The position numbers and the translations under genes are program-made. This document shows positions 1 to 5,382 of a stretch of 6,848 bases of DNA, one piece after another. Origin of the DNA: AP-16 sp036395835 (GTDB taxonomy: Bacteria > Pseudomonadota > Alphaproteobacteria > Rhizobiales > Xanthobacteraceae); contig DASWCW010000201.1 in NCBI GenBank assembly GCA_036395835.1, forward strand, positions 1 through 6,848, given 5' to 3'. Each line of letters opens with the position of its first letter. The stretch's first letter is position 1. Below the pieces are notes generated by a model. That model ran no database searches and was not told the DNA's origin. It worked only from the letters and a program-made list of their open reading frames with translations.

Positions 1-1
1 C

Positions 2-742
2 GACGAGCTCTATGAGGCGCAGGCGATCGTCACCGGGCAGCGCGAGCCGGAGCGGTTGCGCGCCTTTCCGGATTGCCTGGAGGACGTGCTGGTCAAAGTG
101 TCGGGAGATCCGCGCCTCGTCGGCGATCGGCAGTTGCTTCCGCTCAAAGCGAATGCCGTCGATCTTGTCGCCTCGTTTCGCTACCGCGACCGCATGGCCG
201 GCATTCCGGTCCACGACGAGCAGGGCACGCGGGACCGCCCGTACGATCTGATCGTGAGTTTCGATGCGGCCAAGGTCGACGCGGCGCTGCGTTCGCTCGG
301 GCTTGCGCCGTGGCCGGGACCGCGAGCGCGGCTCGCAATATTTGTCGGCGTGCAGAATGGGCCGACCCCTTATGTCCTGGCGAGCGATGGCGAACGCGGG
401 CTCGAGCAGCGGCTCTCGCTGGAGGCCGCTGCGCACAAACGCGGTATGTCGATCTTGCTTCCGAGCTCGAGCATGCTCGCTGCCGCGGACGTTCGCTTCG
501 ATCGCTTGCCGGCGATCGAGCTCGAGCGATGGAATGTGCTCGGCAAGGACGCGGGCGGCGACGCCGCGCTGGTCGGCACGCTGTTTTGGATCTATCAGGA
601 GTTCGGCTGGCGGGCGGATTGGCGTCTGGTATGGCAGGGCGATCACCGCTGGCAGATCCGCGGCGTCAGCTTCGATGTCGCGTTCCGCAACGCGATGGAG
701 GGATCCGCCCGGATTCTCTCCGGCCACGGCGAGCCGAACTAG
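2..742 (+). CDS. DUF2066 domain-containing protein, 5' end cut by the window
   Basis: This is an uncharacterised conserved protein of the DUF2066 type; its molecular role is not known to me. The reading frame is already open at base 2 and reads DELYEAQAIVTGQREPERLR before the first possible internal start (TTG at 56), so the real start lies upstream of the window and a signal peptide, if present, is not visible. The family signature is the block YEAQAIVTGQ...CLEDVLVKVSGDPRL in the first 40 visible residues, followed by the conserved segment FRYRDRMAGIPVHDEQGTRDRPYDLIVSFD. The C-terminal half (RLAIFVGVQNG, then WRADWRLVW) is soluble, with no membrane segment. The stop is TAG at 740-742. The next thing downstream is an insertion-sequence remnant that begins within a few bases of the stop, so any original operon partner on this side may have been displaced. 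The family call comes from recognised sequence pattern, not a search. Confidence 0.82.
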   Translation, partial: DELYEAQAIVTGQREPERLRAFPDCLEDVLVKVSGDPRLVGDRQLLPLKANAVDLVASFRYRDRMAGIPVHDEQGTRDRPYDLIVSFDAAKVDAALRSLGLAPWPGPRARLAIFVGVQNGPTPYVLASDGERGLEQRLSLEAAAHKRGMSILLPSSSMLAAADVRFDRLPAIELERWNVLGKDAGGDAALVGTLFWIYQEFGWRADWRLVWQGDHRWQIRGVSFDVAFRNAMEGSARILSGHGEPN

Positions 743-743
743 A

Positions 744-856
744 CTAGGGGTCCGGACTCATTAAATCCACCGTACCAGCGCGGCGGTGAGGCAGACAGAG
801 CCCAGGTAATTTCGCGCGAGCCTGTCGTAGCGGGTTGCGATGCGCCTGAAGTCCGG
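744..856 (-). mobile_element. IS5-family insertion sequence remnant (one end plus transposase tail)
   Basis: A fragment of an insertion sequence in minus orientation. The right boundary seen from the transposase is the stretch GGGTCCGGACTCATTAAATC starting at about 748, which contains the palindrome GTCCGGAC. It is preceded by two closely spaced CTAG tetramers at 739-742 and 744-747. Some IS5-family elements duplicate CTAG-like (YTAR) targets, so one of these may mark the insertion site; this is inference. Recognisable transposase coding sequence stops at about 853, and nothing transposase-like can be read beyond it in any frame up to the paoA gene, so the other end and more than 80 percent of the element are gone. 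The inner boundary is approximate. Confidence 0.6.
761..853 (-). pseudogene. C-terminal fragment of an IS5-family DDE transposase
   Basis: Read on the minus strand, 30 codons ending in TAA (complement of 761-763) start with DFRRIATRYDRLARNYLG and end with AALVRWI. The FRRIATRYD-LARN pattern is the usual last segment of IS5-group DDE transposases, just after the final catalytic glutamate region. The frame stays open further upstream on the minus strand, but those codons (for example FVVVPVCDGARF) do not resemble a transposase, so the similarity ends sharply at about 853. The catalytic DDE residues are absent and the fragment cannot be functional. It lies between the DUF2066 gene and the pao operon and points to past rearrangement at this junction. 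Confidence 0.7.
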
Positions 857-985
857 CCGCGTTGAAGCCGCCGGCGTGAATCGAGCACCGTCGCATACCG
901 GAACCACGACGAAAGCCGACGTCTGCGGGCGAGCAGGGATCCCGCCGCAGAACGCGTGGAACCGTCAAAATCGTCACCGGTTAGC

Positions 986-1011
986 CTCGCAGTTGGGGTT
1001 CGCATTGCGAG
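986..1011. promoter_or_regulatory. Candidate operator: dyad of TCGCA half-sites upstream of paoA
   Basis: Three copies of the same pentamer are seen: TCGCA at 987-991, TCGCA at 1000-1004 and its inverse TGCGA at 1006-1010. The last two form the perfect 11-base palindrome TCGCATTGCGA. The outer pair forms arms CTCGCA (986-991) and TGCGAG (1006-1011), separated by 14 bases. The cluster lies about 40-65 bases before the paoA start, where a regulator could act. That it is an operator is inference, since short repeats of this size also occur by chance in GC-rich DNA. Confidence 0.3.
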
Positions 1012-1040
1012 TCGGCTGGCGGTTCCGCTGGGCCGCAGAT

Positions 1041-1045
1041 GGAGG
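1041..1045 (+). promoter_or_regulatory. Ribosome binding site that sets the paoA start
   Basis: GGAGG is followed by four bases and then ATG at 1050. It decides the start of paoA, because the open frame extends back to about 840 without another good Shine-Dalgarno and start pair. The resulting N-terminus places a Tat signal in the normal position. Confidence 0.75.
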
Positions 1046-1049
1046 TCCC

Positions 1050-1688
1050 ATGCCCAAAGGCACGTTTCATTCCGTGGGTTCCGGTATTGCGGGATGGAGT
1101 CGACGTAGGTTCCTGACCGCTTCGGCCACATCCGCGGCAGCCCCGCTAGTGGCCCGTACGTTGCGCGCGGAGGCAGTCGATACGCAGCGGACGCCCGCAA
1201 GAAATCCGCGTGATCCTGCGAATCTCACGCTTGACGTCAACGGTCGCACGCATCGTCTAGCGCTGGATGCGCGCACGACATTGCTCGATGCACTGCGCGA
1301 GCATCTTGGCCTCACCGGGGCGAAGAAGGGCTGCGACCACGGCCAATGCGGCGCCTGCACGGTCCGCGTCGATGGTCGTCGCGTGCTGTCGTGCCTCACG
1401 CTTGCGCTGGCCGCCGAAGGCCGCGCGATCGCCACCATCGAGGGGTTGGCCAAGCCCGACGGAACCCTGCATCCGATGCAGCAGGCGTTCATCGACCAGG
1501 ATGCATTTCAGTGTGGTTATTGCACGCCCGGCCAGATCCTTTCGGCGGTGAGCTGCGTGGAGGAGGGACACGCGGGGAACGCCGCCGAGATCCGTGAATA
1601 CATGAGCGGCAATCTGTGCCGCTGCGCGGCTTATCCGAACATCGTTGCCGCCGTCCAGCAGGCCAAGAGCTCGATGAAGGAGGGCTGA
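1050..1688 (+). CDS. paoA: Periplasmic aldehyde oxidoreductase, [2Fe-2S] subunit with Tat signal (PaoA-like)
   Basis: Small electron-transfer subunit of a three-subunit molybdenum hydroxylase, 212 residues. It passes electrons from the molybdenum site of PaoC to FAD in PaoB through two [2Fe-2S] clusters. A twin-arginine motif SRRRFL sits at residues 17-22, followed by a short alanine-rich stretch and a likely cleavage region near residue 40. The plant-type ferredoxin domain carries C95, C100, C103 and C115 (CDHGQCGAC and a later Cys). The C-terminal four-helix [2Fe-2S] domain carries C155, C158 (CGYCTPGQ), C190 and C192 (LCRC). All eight ligands are present. The start at 1050 is supported by GGAGG and by the Tat position. 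The stop is one base before paoB. Molybdenum hydroxylases of the xanthine dehydrogenase type usually lack a Tat signal; its presence, with the neighbours, points to the exported Pao type. The substrate, probably aromatic aldehydes, is inferred from E. coli PaoABC. Confidence 0.92.
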   Translation: MPKGTFHSVGSGIAGWSRRRFLTASATSAAAPLVARTLRAEAVDTQRTPARNPRDPANLTLDVNGRTHRLALDARTTLLDALREHLGLTGAKKGCDHGQCGACTVRVDGRRVLSCLTLALAAEGRAIATIEGLAKPDGTLHPMQQAFIDQDAFQCGYCTPGQILSAVSCVEEGHAGNAAEIREYMSGNLCRCAAYPNIVAAVQQAKSSMKEG

Positions 1689-1689
1689 G

Positions 1690-2706
1690 ATGCAGCCGTT
1701 CACCTATGAGCGCGTCGATACCACAACGGCGGCAATCGCCGCCTTCGGTCAGGCCACGCCGGCTTCTGCCTCGGCGAGCCAGTATCTTGCCGGCGGCACC
1801 ACCCTGATCGACCTGATGAAGCTCGACGTGATGCGGCCGCAAACGCTGGTCGACATCAATGCGCTCGACCGCACGGCGCTGGGACGCATCGAGGCGACCG
1901 GGCAAGGCCTCCGGCTGGGCGCTTTGGCGCACATGTCCGAGGTTGCGGACCATCCGCTGATCACGCGCGACTACCCGATGATCGCACAGTCATTGCAACT
2001 CGCAGCCAGTCCGCAGATCCGCAATATGGCGACATTGGGCGGCAACGTGCTGCAGCGTACGCGTTGTCCGTATTTTCGGGATGTATCCTATGCGAACTGC
2101 AACAAGCGCATTCCTGGCTCCGGTTGCGCGGCCCTCGACGGCTTCCATCGATCGCATGCCGTGCTCGGCGTCAGCGATGCCTGCATTGCGACCTATCCCG
2201 GGGACTTTGGTCAGGCGCTGATCGCGCTCGATGGAACGGTCGAGCTCACCGGTCCAAATGGAAACCGCACGATTGCATTCGGAACTCTGCACCGCACGCC
2301 GGCCGGGAATCCCGAGATCGAAACGGTCTTGCTGCCGGGCGAGATCATAACGGGGTTCGCGATACCGGCCGCTCCGTGGCTGCGCCGTTCGCTGTATCTG
2401 AAAATCCGGGATCGGCAATCCTACGAGTTCGCGCTCGCCTCCGCGGCGATTGCCCTCGATCTTGGAGACGATCAGATCGTACGGGAAGCGCGCATCGCGC
2501 TCGGTGGCGTGGCAACGGTGCCTTGGCGAGCGAAATCCGCGGAGAGCGCGCTCAAGGGACAGCAACTCAACGAGCAGATAGTGAACGTCGCCGCGGATGC
2601 GGCCTTTGCCGATGCCATGCCGCGTCAGCACAATCGTTTCAAGGTCGCCCTAGGCAAACGGACGCTGGTCCGCGCGCTGCTGCAGGCAGCGACAATGGAG
2701 CTGTGA
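1690..2706 (+). CDS. paoB: Periplasmic aldehyde oxidoreductase, FAD subunit with extra Fe-S cluster site (PaoB-like)
   Basis: Flavin subunit of the PaoABC-type enzyme, 338 residues. It takes electrons from the PaoA clusters and delivers them to the final acceptor. The N-terminal FAD-binding fold shows QYLAGGTTLIDLMK (AGGTT at residues 34-38) and the second FAD motif ATLGGNVLQRT near residue 120. Directly after it comes an insertion with C126, C137, C146 and C165 (RCPYFRD, CNKRIPGSGC, then SDACIA). In E. coli PaoB the matching insertion binds a [4Fe-4S] cluster that most xanthine dehydrogenase family flavin subunits lack. The C-terminal CO-dehydrogenase-flavoprotein-like domain follows from about residue 220. 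There is no signal peptide of its own, so export would depend on PaoA. A strong site AAGGAGGG at 1677-1684 lies inside the end of paoA, five bases before the ATG, and only one base separates the two genes, so translation is probably coupled. Confidence 0.92.
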   Translation: MQPFTYERVDTTTAAIAAFGQATPASASASQYLAGGTTLIDLMKLDVMRPQTLVDINALDRTALGRIEATGQGLRLGALAHMSEVADHPLITRDYPMIAQSLQLAASPQIRNMATLGGNVLQRTRCPYFRDVSYANCNKRIPGSGCAALDGFHRSHAVLGVSDACIATYPGDFGQALIALDGTVELTGPNGNRTIAFGTLHRTPAGNPEIETVLLPGEIITGFAIPAAPWLRRSLYLKIRDRQSYEFALASAAIALDLGDDQIVREARIALGGVATVPWRAKSAESALKGQQLNEQIVNVAADAAFADAMPRQHNRFKVALGKRTLVRALLQAATMEL

Positions 2707-2707
2707 T

Positions 2708-4957
2708 ATGGCCAAGGATGCAGCACCCGAACCCAAAGCGAACATGGGACAACCGGTCCCCCGTCTTGACGCGCGGCTCAAGGTCACCGGCGAGGCGCGT
2801 TATGCCGCTGACTTCCCGGTCAACAACCCGGCCTACGCCTTCCTCGTGATCAGCGCGATTGCCAAAGGACGGATTACGAATCTCGACGTCGAGACCGCAC
2901 GTTCGGTACCGGGCGTGCTGGATATCCTGACGCAGGAAAACACCACTGAGTTAAAGGAGGTCAAATTCGGCGCTGGTGGTGCCTCGACCTCGATCCAAAA
3001 GCTCGGCCCCGAGATCGCGCATGACGGTCAGATCATCGCCATGGTGGTTGCCGACACGTTCGAAGCCGCGCGGGAGGCCGCCTACAAGGTGAAGGCGACC
3101 TATGCCGAGGACAAACCGAGTGCGACCTTCGGCGACGAGGGCTTGAAGGAGGAGGACGCGACCAAGGTTTCCGACCGGCACAAGCATGTGCCCAAGGTCG
3201 GCGACGCCGAAGCGGCGCTTGCCTCCGCCGATGTCCTGGTCGACCTCGAATATGGCACGCCGACGCAGCACCACAACCCGATCGAATTGTTCGCGGCCAC
3301 GTGCGTTTGGAACGACGGGCAGCTCACGATCTACGAGCCGACCCAGTTCGTTTACGGGCTGAAGAACAGTCTGGCCAAGAAGATGAGCATCGCGCCCGAA
3401 AACGTGCGTGTGATATCCCCCTATGTGGGCGGCGCCTTCGGGTCAAAGGGCCAGTTTCATCCACGCACCGGGCTCGTCGCGCTCGCCGCCAAGAAGCTCA
3501 ATCGTCCTGTCAAGCTTATCGTAACCCGCGATCAGGGCTTTACCACTGCCACGTATCGCGCCGAGACGCGGCACCACATTCGCCTCGGTGCCCGCCGCGA
3601 CGGTAAGATCGTCGGCTACAGCCATGAAGGCTGGGAGATCACGTCGCGGCCCGATGCGTACGTCGTGGCGGGGGTCGAGGACAGCGCGCGGATGTACGAC
3701 TTCGGCGCGGTTCACACGAAAGTCAACGCCGTGCGTGCCGACCGCAACACGCCGGGCTTCATGCGCTCGCCGCCCGTCGTGCCGTACATCTACGCGCTCG
3801 AGAGCGCGATGGACGAGCTCGCGGCCAAGCTCGCCATCGATCCGGTCGAGCTCCGCCGCATCAACGATACGATGAAGGACCCGATCACGGGCAAGCCCTA
3901 TTCGAGCCGGTCCCTGATGAAGTGCTACGATGAGGCGGCCAAGGCTTTCGACTGGTCGCGCCGCAACCCGAAACCACACTCGATGCGCGACGGCGATTGG
4001 TTCGTCGGTTTGGGTTGTGCGACCGCGGTCTACCCGACCCACGTCGGTCCCGCCGCCGCGCGGGTACGGATGTTGTCGAGCGGCGAGGTACGGGTGCAAA
4101 TTGCCGCGCATGAGATCGGCAACGGCGCCTACACGGTGATTGGTCAGATCGCGGCGGAGCGCCTCGGTGTGCCGCTTTCCGCGGTGAAGGTCGAGCTTGG
4201 CGACACCAGTCTTCCGCCGGCGCCGGTGGCCGGAGGCTCCAATACCACGGCGAGTGCCTGCTCCGCCGTGCTCAAGGCATGCGACGCCATTCGCGGCAAG
4301 CTTGCCAGCTCCGCGACTACGGCCGATCGGGAACGCGGCGTCGGGTTTGCGGCTGACCGCGGTCAAGAAAAGTCCGAGGACCTGTTCCGACGCCTCGGCG
4401 TGGGAGCCATCGAGGAATATGCGGAATTCATTCCGCAGGGCGGCAAACCGGACGCGGTCAAGCAGCTCTACGCCGGTCAGGTCGCCATGGCCGGGGGCCC
4501 CGCCGGCGAAAAGCTCATGTACGCGTTCGGTGCGGAGTTCGTCGAGGTGCGCATCCATGCGCTTACCCGGGAAATCCGTGTGCCGCGAATTGTCGGTGCG
4601 TTCGCCGCCGGCCGCATCATGAATACCCGCACCGCACGCAGCCAATACATGGGCGGCATGATCTGGGGCATCAGCTCCGCGCTGCACGAGGCAACCGAGA
4701 TCGACAAAGCCAGGGCGCGCTACGTCAACGACAATCTGGCCGACTATCTCGTTCCCGTGAACGCGGATATCGACCAGGTCGAAGTCATCCTCGTCCCGGA
4801 GGAGGACCGCGAAGTCAATCCAGCCGGCGTGAAGGGCATTGGCGAGCTCGCCAACGTGGGCACGGCCGCTGCCGTCGCCAATGCCGTCTACCATGCGCTT
4901 GGCGTTCGCGTCCGCGAGTTGCCGATCAGGATCGAAAAATTGCTCGAAGTTGCGTGA
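2708..4957 (+). CDS. paoC: Periplasmic aldehyde oxidoreductase, molybdenum cofactor subunit (PaoC-like)
   Basis: Catalytic subunit, 749 residues (E. coli PaoC is about 730), expected to oxidise aldehydes to carboxylic acids at a molybdenum cofactor. Domain order is an a/b hammerhead domain (about residues 20-135), then two molybdenum-cofactor-binding domains (about 150-390 and 410-735). Family motifs are QHHNPIE (187-193), GGAFGSK (241-247), TPGFMRSPP (around M352/R353), HEIGNGAYT (from 468), GGSNTT (from 509) and KGIGELANVGTAAAVANA, whose E713 is the expected catalytic glutamate. After SPP the sequence reads VVPY where I expect a glutamate in many relatives (often APGEVP or similar). GGAG at 2697-2700 precedes the ATG by seven bases, and one base separates the gene from paoB. 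It has no signal peptide, in keeping with export as a passenger of PaoA. The related cytoplasmic families (xanthine dehydrogenase, carbon monoxide dehydrogenase, isoquinoline oxidoreductase) fit less well because of the Tat-bearing PaoA and the cysteine-rich PaoB. Confidence 0.94.
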   Translation: MAKDAAPEPKANMGQPVPRLDARLKVTGEARYAADFPVNNPAYAFLVISAIAKGRITNLDVETARSVPGVLDILTQENTTELKEVKFGAGGASTSIQKLGPEIAHDGQIIAMVVADTFEAAREAAYKVKATYAEDKPSATFGDEGLKEEDATKVSDRHKHVPKVGDAEAALASADVLVDLEYGTPTQHHNPIELFAATCVWNDGQLTIYEPTQFVYGLKNSLAKKMSIAPENVRVISPYVGGAFGSKGQFHPRTGLVALAAKKLNRPVKLIVTRDQGFTTATYRAETRHHIRLGARRDGKIVGYSHEGWEITSRPDAYVVAGVEDSARMYDFGAVHTKVNAVRADRNTPGFMRSPPVVPYIYALESAMDELAAKLAIDPVELRRINDTMKDPITGKPYSSRSLMKCYDEAAKAFDWSRRNPKPHSMRDGDWFVGLGCATAVYPTHVGPAAARVRMLSSGEVRVQIAAHEIGNGAYTVIGQIAAERLGVPLSAVKVELGDTSLPPAPVAGGSNTTASACSAVLKACDAIRGKLASSATTADRERGVGFAADRGQEKSEDLFRRLGVGAIEEYAEFIPQGGKPDAVKQLYAGQVAMAGGPAGEKLMYAFGAEFVEVRIHALTREIRVPRIVGAFAAGRIMNTRTARSQYMGGMIWGISSALHEATEIDKARARYVNDNLADYLVPVNADIDQVEVILVPEEDREVNPAGVKGIGELANVGTAAAVANAVYHALGVRVRELPIRIEKLLEVA

Positions 4958-4996
4958 CATGCGTCCGGTGGCCGGCAATAGCCTCCCAGCAATATC

Positions 4997-5001
4997 AGGA
5001 G
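4997..5001 (+). promoter_or_regulatory. Ribosome binding site of the small DUF2188-type gene
   Basis: AGGAG followed by five bases and ATG at 5007. It picks this start over the longer open frame that begins inside paoC at about 4839 and supports the small gene as real. Confidence 0.65.
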
Positions 5002-5006
5002 CAGGC

Positions 5007-5246
5007 ATGACAAAGATCACCTATGAAATCGTCGAGCATGACGGCGGTTGGGCCTACCGGGTCGATGGGGTTTTCTCCGAGACCTTCCCTTCCCACGATA
5101 TGGCGCGCAGAGCGGCGGAGCGCGCAGCCAAGGAACAAGTCGTTCCAGGAAACGCGACGGGCATCTCCTACGAAGATAAGGATGGGCGTTGGCACGACGA
5201 ACTCTCGAAGGGCGATGATCGACCCGAGACCGACGTCGAGGGCTGA
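5007..5246 (+). CDS. Small DUF2188-type conserved protein
   Basis: A 79-residue acidic soluble protein of unknown function. The core ITYEIVEHDGGWAYRVDG, a short strand, then SHDMARRAAERAAKEQ (a helix) and ISYEDKDGRWHDE (a strand) follow the DUF2188 layout: a strand pair around a Gly-Trp turn, an alanine-rich helix, then a strand ending in a charged tail. The tail here is GDDRPETDVEG. There is no signal peptide, membrane segment or cysteine. The start is set by AGGAG at 4997-5001. It lies 49 bases after the paoC stop in the same direction, so it could be read through from the pao operon, but that family is widespread in alphaproteobacteria and I know of no link to molybdenum enzymes. The family call is from pattern memory and is moderately sure. 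Confidence 0.72.
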   Translation: MTKITYEIVEHDGGWAYRVDGVFSETFPSHDMARRAAERAAKEQVVPGNATGISYEDKDGRWHDELSKGDDRPETDVEG

Positions 5247-5312
5247 GGGAAGCCTCAATCGAACATCTGCGGCCATTCGCGTCGCTGAGATCGGCTGCCC
5301 GGGCGGTGATTC

Positions 5313-5332
5313 AAGCCTCCGAACCGGAGCTT
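5313..5332. terminator. Weak hairpin between convergent genes, possible terminator
   Basis: CTCCG (5317-5321) pairs with CGGAG (5325-5329) around a 3-base loop, and the stem extends to AAG/CTT with one bulged C. It is followed by the palindrome GCTTCGAAGC (5329-5338). It lies about 70 bases after the DUF2188-type gene. No T-run follows, so it is not a classic intrinsic terminator. Confidence 0.25.
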
Positions 5333-5354
5333 CGAAGCTGGCACGCACATATGC

Positions 5355-5370
5355 GAAAATCTTGATTTTC
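5355..5370. terminator. AT-rich symmetric hairpin at the convergent junction
   Basis: GAAAATCTTGATTTTC is a perfect inverted repeat (GAAAAT and ATTTTC around CTTG). It lies 12 bases past the stop of the minus-strand ATP-grasp gene and about 110 bases past the plus-strand small gene. It stands out from its GC-rich surroundings, and its position would suit bidirectional termination. The stem is weak and has no following U-tract on either strand. Confidence 0.3.
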
Positions 5371-5382
5371 TGCGCGTACAAC

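Larger units (their letters stand above)
857..1049. other. Non-coding leader between the IS remnant and paoA
   Basis: No convincing gene is seen here. The plus frame of paoA stays open back to about 840, but that extension has no family resemblance and lies upstream of the Tat signal. The stretch holds one 7-base inverted repeat (TCTGCGG at 922-928 with CCGCAGA at 945-951) around a GGGATCCC palindrome at 936-943, and the TCGCA/TGCGA dyads listed separately. It should contain the promoter of the pao operon, but I cannot assign -35 and -10 boxes with confidence. Confidence 0.5.

Noticed and set aside
840..1049. N-terminal extension of paoA back to 840
   Set aside because: The extension has no recognisable homology, would bury the Tat signal about 85 residues into the protein, and the GGAGG-ATG pair at 1041-1052 gives a normal start.
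739..1200. A 153-codon minus-strand open frame across the IS remnant and leader
   Set aside because: It reads the transposase fragment in the wrong frame; the frame showing the IS5 transposase tail is the one ending at 761.
1990..2631. A 213-codon minus-strand open frame opposite paoB
   Set aside because: It is a shadow of paoB codon bias with no motifs and no ribosome binding site.
3443..5020. A 525-codon open frame on the minus strand opposite paoC
   Set aside because: It is antisense to a clearly conserved gene with intact family motifs. The translation is low-complexity in character, rich in Arg, Asp, Gly and His, as expected from the antisense of high-GC codon use, and it resembles no family.
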